Assembly (NCBI RefSeq): GCF_037203605.1 | Contig: NZ_JBBDHC010000004.1 | Location: 1 to 64,000, forward strand | Reading direction: 5' to 3' | DNA: 64,000 nucleotides | DNA from: Denitratimonas tolerans | Lineage (GTDB): Bacteria; Pseudomonadota; Gammaproteobacteria; Xanthomonadales; Xanthomonadaceae | Part shown: positions 33,975-42,885 of the stretch, piece by piece | Layout: the number at the start of each line of letters is the position of its first letter | Numbering within the stretch: the first letter of the stretch is position 1 | Made by a program: the position numbers and the translations under genes | The notes under the pieces: model-generated | Databases searched by the model: none | What the model was told of the DNA's origin: nothing | The model's input: only the letters and a program-made list of their open reading frames with translations

Positions 33975-36554
33975 TCAGGCCGACGCGCGGTACTCCTCGA
34001 TCTGGTCGAAGTTCATGTAGCGGTAGATCTGGTCGCCCTGGGCGTTGATCACGCCGACGTCGGCGAGGTATTCCTCGCGGGTCGGGATGCGGCCGAGGGT
34101 CGCGCAGATCGCCGACAGTTCCGCCGAACCCAGATAGACGTCGGTGTTGCGCCCGAGGCGGTTGGGGAAGTTGCGGGTGCTGGTGGACATGGCGGTCGAG
34201 CCTTCGCGGATCTGCGCCTGATTGCCCATGCACAGCGAGCAGCCGGGCATTTCGGTGCGCGCACCGGCCACGCCGAAGGTGCCGTAGTGGCCCTCTTCGG
34301 TGAGCTTGGCCTCGTCCATGCGGGTGGGCGGGGCGATCCACAGGCGCACAGGCAGGTCGCGCTTGCCTTCGAGCAGCTTGGCGGCGGCACGGAAGTGGCC
34401 GATGTTGGTCATGCACGAGCCGATGAACACCTCGTCGATCTTCGCGCCGGCGACGTCGGACAGGGTTTTGGCATCGTCCGGATCGTTCGGGCAGCAGACG
34501 ATGGGTTCGATGATGTCGTTGAGGTCGATCTCGATCACTGCTGCATACTCGGCGTCGGCATCGGCTTCCATGAGCTGCGGGTCGGCGAGCCAGGCCTCCA
34601 TCTTCCCAATGCGGCGTTCGAGCGTGCGCGCATCCTGATAGCCCTGCGCGATCATCCAGCGCAACAGGGTGATGTTGCTGTTGAGGTACTCGATCACCGG
34701 CTCCTTGTTCAGGCGCACCGTGCAGGCTGCGGCGGAACGCTCGGCGGAGGCATCGGCCAGCTCGAAGGCCTGCTCGATCTTGAGGTCCGGCAGGCCTTCG
34801 ATTTCGAGGATACGGCCGGAAAAAATGTTCTTCTTGCCCTTCTTCTCCACCGTCAGCAGGCCGGCCTTGATCGCGTACAGCGGAATCGCGTGGACCAGAT
34901 CGCGCAGGGTCACGCCCGGCTGCATCTTGCCCTTGAAGCGCACCAGCACCGACTCGGGCATGTCCAGCGGCATCACCCCGGTGGCGGCGGCGAACGCGAC
35001 CAGGCCGGAACCGGCCGGGAACGAGATTCCGATCGGAAAACGGGTGTGCGAATCGCCGCCGGTGCCGACGGTGTCGGGCAGCAGCATGCGGTTGAGCCAG
35101 CTGTGGATGATGCCGTCGCCCGGGCGCAGCGAGACGCCGCCGCGGGTGGAGATGAACTCCGGCAGGGTGTGGTGGGTCTTGACGTCCACCGGCTTCGGGT
35201 AGGCGGCGGTGTGGCAGAACGACTGCATGACGAGATCCGCCGAGAAGCCGAGGCAGGCCAGGTCCTTGAGCTCGTCGCGGGTCATCGGGCCGGTGGTGTC
35301 CTGGCTGCCGACCGAGGTCATCCTCGGCTCGCAGTAGGTGCCCGGGCGCATGCCCTGGCCTTCCGGCAGACCGCAGGCGCGGCCGACCATCTTCTGCGCC
35401 AGGGTGAAACCCTTGCCGGTATCCGGCGGCACCACCGGCAGGCGGAACAGATCGGTTGTCGGCAAGCCCAGCGCCTCGCGCGCCTTGGCGGTGAGGCCGC
35501 GGCCGATGATGAGCGGAATGCGGCCGCCGGCGCGGGCTTCGTCCAGCAGCACTTCGGACTTGAGTGCAAAGGCGGCGATTTCCTTGCCGTCCTTCAGCGC
35601 CTTGCCCTCGTAGGGGCGCAGCTCGATCACGTCGCCGTGATTCATCTGGCTCACGTCCAGCTCGATCGGCAGCGCGCCGGCGTCTTCCATGGTGTTGTAG
35701 AAGATCGGCGCGATCTTGCCGCCCAGGCACACGCCGCCATCGCGTTTGTTGGGGATGTGGGGGATGTCGTTGCCGGTCCACCACAGCACGCTGTTGGTGG
35801 CGGACTTGCGGCTGGAGCCGGTGCCGACCACGTCGCCGACGTAGGCCACGGTATGGCCCTTTTCCTTGAGCTTGAGGATGTCGCCGATCGGGCCGCGCCT
35901 GCCGTCCTCCTCCGGCACGAACGGGGCGTCCGGGCGCTTGTTCTTCAGCATCGCCAGCGCGTGCATGGGGATGTCCGGGCGGGTGGTGGCGTCGGGTGCC
36001 GGCGAGAGGTCGTCGGTATTGGTTTCGCCCGGCACCTTGAACACGGTGATGGTCAGGCTCTGCGGCACTTCCGGGCGGCTGGTGAACCATTCGGCGTCGG
36101 CCCAGCTTTGCAGCACGGCCTGCGCGTTGGCGTTGCCGGCCCTGGCCTTCTCCTGCACGTCGTGGAAGGCATCGAACACCAGCAGGGTGTGCTTGAGCGC
36201 ATCGCTTGCCGCACCGCCCACTTCGGCGTCGTCCAGCAGCTGCACCAGCGGTGCCACGTTGTAGCCGCCCAGCATGGTGCCCAGCAGTTCGGTGGCACGC
36301 GCGCGGGAAATCAGCGCGTTCTTCTCGCTGCCGAAGGCGAGCGCGGCCAGGTAGCTGGCCTTGACCTTGGCGGCATCGTCCACGCCGGCCGGTACGCGGT
36401 TCACCAGCAGGTCGAGCAGGAACTCCCCCTCGCCCGCCGGCGGGTTTTTCAGCAGTTCGATGGCATCGGCGGTCTGCTGCGCGGTCAGCGGCAGCGGCGG
36501 AATGCCGAGGGCGGCGCGTTCGGCAAGGTGTTGGCGGTAGGTGTCAAGGAACAT
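33975..36554 (-). CDS. acnB: aconitate hydratase B
   Basis: 859 residues, the usual AcnB length. The protein starts MFLDTYRQHLAERAALGIPP with the AcnB-specific HEAT-like N-terminal domain. The [4Fe-4S] cysteines are visible in the C-terminal half: VCCPNDPDD, then GSCMTNIGH, and the pair in PGCSLCMGNQ. It interconverts citrate and isocitrate in the TCA cycle and in other bacteria also binds mRNA when the cluster is lost. The frame continues upstream of 36554, but this start with AAGGAAC-type spacing matches the family. A toxin-antitoxin pair separates it from acnA. Confidence 0.96.
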   Translation of the reverse strand: MFLDTYRQHLAERAALGIPPLPLTAQQTADAIELLKNPPAGEGEFLLDLLVNRVPAGVDDAAKVKASYLAALAFGSEKNALISRARATELLGTMLGGYNVAPLVQLLDDAEVGGAASDALKHTLLVFDAFHDVQEKARAGNANAQAVLQSWADAEWFTSRPEVPQSLTITVFKVPGETNTDDLSPAPDATTRPDIPMHALAMLKNKRPDAPFVPEEDGRRGPIGDILKLKEKGHTVAYVGDVVGTGSSRKSATNSVLWWTGNDIPHIPNKRDGGVCLGGKIAPIFYNTMEDAGALPIELDVSQMNHGDVIELRPYEGKALKDGKEIAAFALKSEVLLDEARAGGRIPLIIGRGLTAKAREALGLPTTDLFRLPVVPPDTGKGFTLAQKMVGRACGLPEGQGMRPGTYCEPRMTSVGSQDTTGPMTRDELKDLACLGFSADLVMQSFCHTAAYPKPVDVKTHHTLPEFISTRGGVSLRPGDGIIHSWLNRMLLPDTVGTGGDSHTRFPIGISFPAGSGLVAFAAATGVMPLDMPESVLVRFKGKMQPGVTLRDLVHAIPLYAIKAGLLTVEKKGKKNIFSGRILEIEGLPDLKIEQAFELADASAERSAAACTVRLNKEPVIEYLNSNITLLRWMIAQGYQDARTLERRIGKMEAWLADPQLMEADADAEYAAVIEIDLNDIIEPIVCCPNDPDDAKTLSDVAGAKIDEVFIGSCMTNIGHFRAAAKLLEGKRDLPVRLWIAPPTRMDEAKLTEEGHYGTFGVAGARTEMPGCSLCMGNQAQIREGSTAMSTSTRNFPNRLGRNTDVYLGSAELSAICATLGRIPTREEYLADVGVINAQGDQIYRYMNFDQIEEYRASA

Positions 36555-36601
36555 GGCGTCTCTCGTGGGTGTGAGTGGCAGGAACGGGTGAAAGCGACGA
36601 A

Positions 36602-37006
36602 TCAGGGGCCGACGCGGGGAACGATCAGCCTCAGGCCCTTGAAGTAGTCGCGGAAAAACTGGGGGTCGAACGTGATCAGGGCATCGCACTGCAACAGCGC
36701 GTGCGCACCGATCAGGAAGCGGGAAACCGGCTCCACGCCCTCGCCGTGCTGGCGCTGGCGGCGCTGCATTTCGCCGGCGCGAAGCGCGGACTTGGCTTCG
36801 ACCATGCTGTAGGTCACGCCCATCTCCTCCAGCGCCGACATCGCTTCCGCGCCGCCGCGCAGGGCCGCCGACAGCGTGGCCAGAGCCGCATCGCACACCA
36901 CCACGCGGCCACCGCGCAGGGCCTGCCGCAGCGTGGCTTCGGCCGCATCGGCGCGCGCGCCATCGGCCAAAAGTTCGATCAGGACGGCCGCATCGACAGC
37001 GATCAC
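36602..37006 (-). CDS. PIN-domain toxin (VapC-like)
   Basis: 134 residues. The PIN fold opens with AVDAAVLIELL (Asp5) and has conserved acidic residues in the middle and in CDALITFDPQFF near residue 112. PIN toxins are Mg-dependent ribonucleases. The ATG overlaps the stop of the AbrB-type antitoxin gene by four bases, the classic order antitoxin then toxin. The catalytic acid set looks near complete, but I could not align it fully. The gene ends 48 bases before the acnB start. Confidence 0.85.
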   Translation of the reverse strand: MIAVDAAVLIELLADGARADAAEATLRQALRGGRVVVCDAALATLSAALRGGAEAMSALEEMGVTYSMVEAKSALRAGEMQRRQRQHGEGVEPVSRFLIGAHALLQCDALITFDPQFFRDYFKGLRLIVPRVGP

Positions 37007-37203
37007 GGGCCTTGGCCCCGGCCCGGATCATCCAGCGCGAACTTGCCGCGCACGCGGGAAATCGCGTCATCGACGTGCTTGGACAGCACGATGCGCCCGC
37101 CGTCCAGCTCGACCTTGAGGACCGAGCCCTTGCTCAGGCCCAGCGCATCGCGCACGGCCTTGGGCAGGGTGATCTGCCCGCGTTCGGCAACGGTGGCTTC
37201 CAT
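37003..37203 (-). CDS. AbrB/SpoVT-type antitoxin
   Basis: 66 residues from the ATG at 37203. GGAGG lies five bases before this ATG, which favours it over the Met four codons earlier. The N-terminal swapped-hairpin DNA-binding motif is evident in VAERGQITLPKAVRDALGL. A C-terminal tail should bind and neutralise the PIN toxin encoded next. Such antitoxins repress their own promoter, and a -10 TATAAT with repeated AGTATG elements lies just upstream. Confidence 0.87.
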   Translation of the reverse strand: MEATVAERGQITLPKAVRDALGLSKGSVLKVELDGGRIVLSKHVDDAISRVRGKFALDDPGRGQGP

Positions 37204-37232
37204 GGCGGCCTCCATGAAGTTGATCCAAACGA

Positions 37233-37262
37233 ATTATACATACTGAATCATGCATACTTGAA
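37233..37262 (-). promoter_or_regulatory. promoter and likely operator of the toxin-antitoxin pair
   Basis: On the minus strand a perfect -10 TATAAT (37233-37238) is preceded by two AGTATG-type direct repeats, AGTATGCA and AGTATGTA, 14 bases apart. The -35 is weak (TTCAAG, 18-base spacer). AbrB-type antitoxins bind such repeats, so autoregulation is likely. Confidence 0.5.
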
Positions 37263-37390
37263 GCGGCATACCGGCTCGCCGCTGAATGCCGGTACCCGCC
37301 CGTCCGAAACCCGCCGCGCTTTGGGCTTTCTCCCGCATCCGTAGCAGAATGGACGGGTTCGGCCGCACGGCCCGTCACCGGAGCACTCCC

Positions 37391-40156
37391 ATGAACGACA
37401 GCTTCCAGACCCGCGACACCCTCAAGGTCAACGACCGCAGCTACACCTACGCCAGCCTGCCGCGCCTGGCGCAGCGCCTGGGTGATGCCGCAGCGCTGGC
37501 GCACCTGCCCTACTCCATGAAGATCCTGCTGGAGAACCTGCTGCGCCATGAGGACGGCATCTCCGTGCTGCCGGCGCACATCGAGGCGGCGGCGCGCTGG
37601 AAGCCCGCCGACGTGCCGCATACCGAAATCGCCTTCATGCCGGCGCGCGTGATCCTGCAGGACTTCACCGGCGTGCCCTGTGTGGTGGATTTCGCCGCGA
37701 TGCGCGACGCGGTGGTGAAGCTGGGCGGCCGGCCCGAGCAGATCAATCCGCAGATTCCCTCGGAGCTGGTGATCGACCACTCGGTGCAGGTGGACGTGTT
37801 CGCGCGCCCGGACGCGCTCGACGTCAACGGTCGCATCGAGTTCGAGCGCAACGCCGAGCGCTACGGATTCCTGCGCTGGGGCCAGAAGGCGTTCGAGAAC
37901 TTCAAGGTGGTACCGCCCAACACCGGCATCGTGCACCAGGTGAATCTGGAGTACCTCGCCCGCGTGGTGATGGAGCGCGAGATCGACGGGACCACCTGGG
38001 CCTTTCCCGACACGCTCTTCGGCACCGACAGCCACACCACCATGGTCAACGGCCTGGGCATCCTGGGCTGGGGCGTGGGCGGCATCGAGGCCGAGGCCGC
38101 GATGCTGGGCGAACCCTCGTCCATGCTGATTCCGCAGGTGGTGGGCTTCAAGCTCACCGGCAAACTGCTCGAAGGCACCACCGCGACGGACCTGGTGCTC
38201 ACCGTGACCCAGATGCTGCGCAAGCACGGCGTGGTGGGCAAGTTCGTGGAATTCCACGGCGAGGGCCTGCAGCGACTGCCGCTGGCCGACCGCGCCACCA
38301 TCGGCAACATGTCGCCCGAGTACGGCGCCACCTGCGCGATCTTCCCGATCGACGCCGAATCGCTGAACTACCTGCGCCTCTCCGGCCGCAGCGAGGCGCA
38401 CATCGCCCTGGTGGAAACCTATGCCAAGGCGCAGGGCCTGTGGCACGACGCCGATACGCCGCAGGCGCAGTACAGCTCCACGCTCGAACTCGACATGGGC
38501 ACGGTGCTGCCCTCGCTGGCCGGCCCCAAGCGCCCGCAGGACCGCGTGCTGCTCTCGGACATGAAGTCCTCCACCCGCCAGGTCATCACCCAGCTCACCG
38601 CCAAGCGCGACCAGCGCAACGGCGATGTCTCCAACTTCATCGCCGAAGGCGGCGGCGCGGCGGTGGGCAACGAGCAGGTCGGCAAGGGCATCGCCGACAT
38701 CCAGCTCGATGGCCACAGCGTGCGCATCAAGGATGGCGCGGTGGTCATCGCGGCCATCACCTCGTGCACCAACACCTCCAACCCGGCGGTGATGGTGGCT
38801 GCGGGTCTGCTGGCGCGCAACGCCGCGGCCAGGGGGCTGACCCGCAAGCCGTGGGTCAAGACCTCGCTCGCGCCCGGTTCGCGCGTGGTCACCGACTACC
38901 TGCAAAAGGCCGGCCTGCTGGCCGAACTCGAGAAGATCGGCTTCTACACCGTGGGCTACGGTTGCACCACCTGCATCGGCAACTCCGGTCCGCTGCCGGT
39001 GGAAGTGAGCGCAGGCATCGCCGCCGGCGACCTGTGCGTGGTTTCCGTGCTCTCCGGCAACCGCAACTTCGAGGGTCGCATCCACGCCGAAGTGAAGATG
39101 AACTACCTCGCCAGCCCGCCGCTGGTGGTGGCCTATGCGCTGGCCGGCAGCACCGAGCTGGATCTTTCCACCGAGCCGCTGGGCACCGGCAGCGACGGCG
39201 CGCCGGTCTATCTCAAGGACATCTGGCCCAGCAGCAGCGAGGTCGCGCAGACCATCGCGGCCACCATCGGCCCGGAGATGTTCAGGAAGAACTACGGCGA
39301 CGTGTTCAAGGGCGATGCGCGCTGGAACGCCATCGCCTCCCCGGATGGTGAGCTCTACGCCTGGGACGAAGCCTCCACCTACATCAAGAACCCGCCCTAC
39401 TTCGAAGGCATGAGCGCCAGCCCCGGGCACATCACCGACATCCACGGCGCGCGCGTGCTGGGGTACTTCGGCGATTCCATCACCACCGACCACATCTCCC
39501 CGGCGGGCAGCATCAAGAAGGATTCCCCGGCCGGGCGCTATCTGGTCGGCCGCGGCGTCGAGCCGGTGCACTTCAACAGCTACGGCAGCCGGCGCGGCAA
39601 CGACGACGTGATGGTGCGCGGCACCTTCGCCAACATCCGCATCAAGAACCAGTTCTTCGGCGGCGAGGAAGGCGGCAATACGCTCTACTTCGGCAGCAAT
39701 CCGCCGGAAAAGCTGGCGATCTACGACGCCGCGCAAAAGTACAAGGCCGACGGCACCCCGCTGGTGGTCATCGCCGGCAAGGAATACGGCACCGGCTCGA
39801 GCCGCGACTGGGCCGCCAAGGGCACCGTCCTGCTGGGCGTGAAGGCGGTCATCGCCGAGAGCTTCGAGCGCATCCACCGCTCCAATCTCGTCGGCATGGG
39901 CGTGCTGCCGCTGCAGTTCCTCGACGGCCAGAACGCCGCGTCGCTGGGCCTCACAGGCACCGAAACCTATGCCATCACCGGCCTCGATGACGGTGCCGCC
40001 AAGACCGCCACCGTCACCGCCACCGATGCCGCTGGCGCACAGAAGGTGTTCCAGGCGCGCGTGCTGCTGCTCACCCCCAAGGAAGTGGAGTACTTCCGCC
40101 ACGGCGGCATCCTGCACTACGTGCTGCGCAAGCTGGCGGCGAAGAAGAGCGCCTGA
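37391..40156 (+). CDS. acnA: aconitate hydratase A
   Basis: 921 residues. The start at 37391 (MNDSFQTRDTL) matches AcnA proteins. The cluster cysteines are present in AITSCTNTSNP and GYGCTTCIGNSGP, and active-site motifs include FGTDSHTTMVNGLG and the swivel-domain KEYGTGSSRDWAAKG. It catalyses citrate-isocitrate conversion and is the stress-stable isoform in organisms that also have AcnB. It is divergent from the toxin-antitoxin pair and acnB. Two palindromic hairpins follow the stop. Confidence 0.96.
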   Translation: MNDSFQTRDTLKVNDRSYTYASLPRLAQRLGDAAALAHLPYSMKILLENLLRHEDGISVLPAHIEAAARWKPADVPHTEIAFMPARVILQDFTGVPCVVDFAAMRDAVVKLGGRPEQINPQIPSELVIDHSVQVDVFARPDALDVNGRIEFERNAERYGFLRWGQKAFENFKVVPPNTGIVHQVNLEYLARVVMEREIDGTTWAFPDTLFGTDSHTTMVNGLGILGWGVGGIEAEAAMLGEPSSMLIPQVVGFKLTGKLLEGTTATDLVLTVTQMLRKHGVVGKFVEFHGEGLQRLPLADRATIGNMSPEYGATCAIFPIDAESLNYLRLSGRSEAHIALVETYAKAQGLWHDADTPQAQYSSTLELDMGTVLPSLAGPKRPQDRVLLSDMKSSTRQVITQLTAKRDQRNGDVSNFIAEGGGAAVGNEQVGKGIADIQLDGHSVRIKDGAVVIAAITSCTNTSNPAVMVAAGLLARNAAARGLTRKPWVKTSLAPGSRVVTDYLQKAGLLAELEKIGFYTVGYGCTTCIGNSGPLPVEVSAGIAAGDLCVVSVLSGNRNFEGRIHAEVKMNYLASPPLVVAYALAGSTELDLSTEPLGTGSDGAPVYLKDIWPSSSEVAQTIAATIGPEMFRKNYGDVFKGDARWNAIASPDGELYAWDEASTYIKNPPYFEGMSASPGHITDIHGARVLGYFGDSITTDHISPAGSIKKDSPAGRYLVGRGVEPVHFNSYGSRRGNDDVMVRGTFANIRIKNQFFGGEEGGNTLYFGSNPPEKLAIYDAAQKYKADGTPLVVIAGKEYGTGSSRDWAAKGTVLLGVKAVIAESFERIHRSNLVGMGVLPLQFLDGQNAASLGLTGTETYAITGLDDGAAKTATVTATDAAGAQKVFQARVLLLTPKEVEYFRHGGILHYVLRKLAAKKSA

Positions 40157-40181
40157 CGCCTCCTTGCCGGCGGAAGCCCGG

Positions 40182-40270
40182 CCCGATCGCACAGCGATCG
40201 GGCGTTCGGGCGGCGGGCGCTGACCGCCAGCGCCACTTGCCCCGGATCGATCCTTCGCGATCGATCCGGG
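40182..40270. terminator. tandem hairpins after acnA
   Basis: CCCGATCGC-ACA-GCGATCGGG (40182-40202) and CCCGGATCGATC-CTTCGC-GATCGATCCGGG (40241-40270) are perfect stems of 9 and 12 base pairs. Neither is followed by a U-tract. They may stabilise the 3' end of acnA mRNA or act as Rho-linked terminators. Confidence 0.5.
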
Positions 40271-40328
40271 TCGGCCGCCGCCATCCGCGCTAGACTTCGC
40301 CTCCCGACTTTCCAGACGGTTTCCGCCC

Positions 40329-40832
40329 GTGATCCAGACCCGCGCAATCGCATTTCTCCGCCCTCTTGCCGTGACCGGCCTGCTGTTCGCTGCGGCTCTG
40401 CCGTTGGCTTCGGCCCAGTCGTTTTCCACCGTGGAAGAGCGCATGAGTGCCGCGCAGTTCCGCGAGGCCGGTCTCGACAAGCTCAGCGCCGAGGAGCTCG
40501 CCGCACTCAACGCCTGGCTGCAGAAGAACGTGGGCGGTGCCTCGGCCACCGCGGCACCGTCGGCGGTGCAGGATCGCACCGGCTTCGGCAGCGACCCGAG
40601 CGGCGGTGCCGGCGAAGTGCGCAGCCGGCTGCAGGGCGAATTCCGCGGCTGGCAGGGCAAGACGGTGTTTGCGCTGGACAATGGCCAAGTCTGGCAGCAG
40701 GTCGGCAACGACAAATGGACCGGCGTGAAGGTGGAGAATCCCACCGTCCTGATCGAGCCCGCCGCTTTCGGCAGCTGGCGGCTGAAGGTCGAGGGCTACA
40801 ACACCACGACCAAGGTCAAGCGCGTGCGCTGA
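40329..40832 (+). CDS. small secreted hypothetical protein
   Basis: 167 residues with a GTG start at 40329. A signal peptide runs to about residue 30 (LPLASAQS). The mature part has a helical segment around MSAAQFREAGLDKLSAEELA, a Gly/Ser/Ala linker, and a small beta domain (KTVFALDNGQVWQQVGNDKW and GSWRLKVEGYN). It resembles uncharacterised periplasmic proteins that I associate with Xanthomonadales. It lies between acnA and the convergent nadC. No function is assigned. Confidence 0.75.
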   Translation: MIQTRAIAFLRPLAVTGLLFAAALPLASAQSFSTVEERMSAAQFREAGLDKLSAEELAALNAWLQKNVGGASATAAPSAVQDRTGFGSDPSGGAGEVRSRLQGEFRGWQGKTVFALDNGQVWQQVGNDKWTGVKVENPTVLIEPAAFGSWRLKVEGYNTTTKVKRVR

Positions 40833-40857
40833 CGCGGTACGCGCTCGGGCCCGAAAC

Positions 40858-41730
40858 TCAGCCGAGACGAAGGCCGGTCAGCCGCTGGCTGACGTCGAAC
40901 GCCGTGACCGAATGGGTGAGCGCGCCCAGCGAGATGAAATCGACGCCGCTCGCGGCCACGGCGCGAATGGTCTCCAGGCTGACGTTGCCCGATGCCTCCA
41001 GCCGCGCGCGGCCGGCGACGCGCCGCACCGCCTCGGCCATCCGCGCGGGCGGCATGTTGTCGAGCATGATCCACTCCACGCCCGCGGCCAGCGCCTGCTC
41101 CAGTTCGTCGAAACCGGTGACCTCCACTTCCACCGGCACGCCCGGTGCGTGCGCGCGCACGGCCGCGACCGCCGCGCCGATGCCGCCGGCCGCAACGATG
41201 TGGTTGTCCTTGATCATGGCCATGTCGTACAGGCCCATGCGATGGTTGCTGCCGCCGCCGATGGCCACCGCCTTCTTGTCCAGATCGCGCAGGCCCGGAA
41301 CGGTCTTGCGGGTATCGAGGATGCGCGCGCCGGTGCCTTCCACCGCCCTGACGCAGGCGCGGGTCGCGGTGGCGATGCCGGACATGCGCTGCGCGATGTT
41401 GAGCGCGACGCGCTCGCCGCTCAGGACGGCGCGCCCGCGTCCGGCAAAGCGCACCAGTTCGGTGCCGGCCGCGACCCACGCGCCTTCGGCCACCTGCGGC
41501 TGCCATTCCAGCCGCGGATCCAGCGCGCGGAACACCGTCAGCGCCTCGTCCGCGCCGGCGAATACGCCCTCGGACTTCGCCACCCACAGCGCTTCGGCGC
41601 GTGCGTCGTGCGGCACGATCGCCTCGGTGGTGACATCGCCCGTGCCCAGATCTTCGGCCAGCCAGCGCACCACGCGCGCCACGTGCGCCGCGCCGTCCGG
41701 GCCATCGGGGAAAACAGCTGAATCGTTCAT
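40858..41730 (-). CDS. nadC: nicotinate-nucleotide pyrophosphorylase (carboxylating)
   Basis: 290 residues from the ATG at 41730 (MNDSAVFP); an in-frame start nine codons earlier is possible. Quinolinate phosphoribosyltransferase motifs are visible: LGTGDVTTEAIV, ILDTRKTVPGLR with catalytic and PRPP-contacting residues, the KDNH segment, and SGNVSLETIRAVAASGVDFIS. It converts quinolinate and PRPP to nicotinate mononucleotide. It is divergent from nadA, with a 96-base shared promoter region, and nadB lies beyond nadA, so de novo NAD synthesis from aspartate is complete to NaMN here. Confidence 0.95.
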   Translation of the reverse strand: MNDSAVFPDGPDGAAHVARVVRWLAEDLGTGDVTTEAIVPHDARAEALWVAKSEGVFAGADEALTVFRALDPRLEWQPQVAEGAWVAAGTELVRFAGRGRAVLSGERVALNIAQRMSGIATATRACVRAVEGTGARILDTRKTVPGLRDLDKKAVAIGGGSNHRMGLYDMAMIKDNHIVAAGGIGAAVAAVRAHAPGVPVEVEVTGFDELEQALAAGVEWIMLDNMPPARMAEAVRRVAGRARLEASGNVSLETIRAVAASGVDFISLGALTHSVTAFDVSQRLTGLRLG

Positions 41731-41826
41731 GCGGATCGTCACACCCGGAAGCGCCACGCTGGGCCCGCATCGTAGCAGCGGCCACTACAATCCAGGCCCT
41801 GTTCCCACGCATCCACGGAATTCCCG

Positions 41827-42864
41827 ATGATCGCTGCCAACGACGAGCGCGTTAACCTGCACATGGCGCGGGCGCACGCCGCCATTGCGCTGGAAGGTGC
41901 TGAAAAAGAGGCCTGCCGGGAAGAAATCCGTGCCTTGCTCAAGGCCCGAAACGCCGTACTCGTCGCGCACTACTACACCCATCCGGACGTGCAGCAGCTG
42001 GCCGAGGACACCGGCGGCTGCGTCTCGGACTCGCTGCAGATGGCGCGCTTCGGCAAGGACCATGCCGCCGACATGCTGGTGGTGGCCGGGGTGCGTTTCA
42101 TGGGCGAGACGGCCAAGATCCTGAGTCCGGAAAAGCGCATCGTCATGCCGACGCTGGAGGCGACCTGCTCACTCGACGTGGGCTGCCCGATCGAAGAGTT
42201 CGGCCCCTTCTGCGACGCCCACCCGGACCGCACCGTGGTGGTCTACGCCAACACCTCGGCCGCGGTGAAGGCGCGCGCCGACTGGGTGGTGACCTCGTCG
42301 ATCGCGGTCGATCTGGTGGACTACCTCGACCGGCGCGGGGAAAAGATCCTGTTCGCCCCCGACAAGCACCTGGGCCACTACGTCCAGCAGCAGACCGGTG
42401 CCGACATGCTGCACTGGGACGGTGCCTGCGTGGTGCACGAGGAGTTCAAGGCGCAGGGCATCCTGGACCTGAAGAAGGTGCATCCGGACGCCGCCGTGCT
42501 GGTGCACCCCGAGTCGCCGGCCGCGGTAATCGAAATCGCCGACGCGGTCGGCTCGACCACGCAGCTGATCGCGGCCGCACGCCGCCTGCCCAATCCCGTT
42601 TTCATCGTGGCCACCGATCAGGGCATCTTCCACAAGATGCAGCAGGAAGCGCCCGGCAAGACCTTCATCGCCGCGCCCACCGCCGGCAACGGTGCCGCCT
42701 GCCGCAGCTGCGCGCACTGCCCCTGGATGGCGATGAACGGACTGGACAACCTGCGCGCCGTGCTGCGCGCCGACGATGCCCTGGGCCAGGAGATCCACGT
42801 CGATCCGGAACTGGGCCGCCGCGCCATGCTGCCGCTGGAGCGGATGGTCAACTTCCGCCGCTGA
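41827..42864 (+). CDS. nadA: quinolinate synthase A
   Basis: 345 residues. The three [4Fe-4S] ligands of the family are seen in ATCSLDVGC, in DGACVVHEEF, and in CRSCAHCPWMAMN. It condenses iminoaspartate from NadB with dihydroxyacetone phosphate to quinolinate. Conserved VLVAHYYTHPDVQQLAEDTG and HPESPAAV motifs are present. It is convergent with nadB, 21 bases apart at the stops. The cysteine desulfurase near nadB may supply its cluster. Confidence 0.96.
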   Translation: MIAANDERVNLHMARAHAAIALEGAEKEACREEIRALLKARNAVLVAHYYTHPDVQQLAEDTGGCVSDSLQMARFGKDHAADMLVVAGVRFMGETAKILSPEKRIVMPTLEATCSLDVGCPIEEFGPFCDAHPDRTVVVYANTSAAVKARADWVVTSSIAVDLVDYLDRRGEKILFAPDKHLGHYVQQQTGADMLHWDGACVVHEEFKAQGILDLKKVHPDAAVLVHPESPAAVIEIADAVGSTTQLIAAARRLPNPVFIVATDQGIFHKMQQEAPGKTFIAAPTAGNGAACRSCAHCPWMAMNGLDNLRAVLRADDALGQEIHVDPELGRRAMLPLERMVNFRR

Positions 42865-42885
42865 AGCCGCCGCCGGGCGCGTCCG

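Noticed and set aside
37067..40744. A 1225-codon minus-strand open frame
   Set aside because: It is antisense to acnA, which has complete aconitase motifs. The antisense translation is His/Gly/Ala/Arg-rich with no family.
41731..41826. Possible NAD-responsive operator between nadC and nadA
   Set aside because: The 96-base spacer is the right place for one, but no convincing palindrome was visible.
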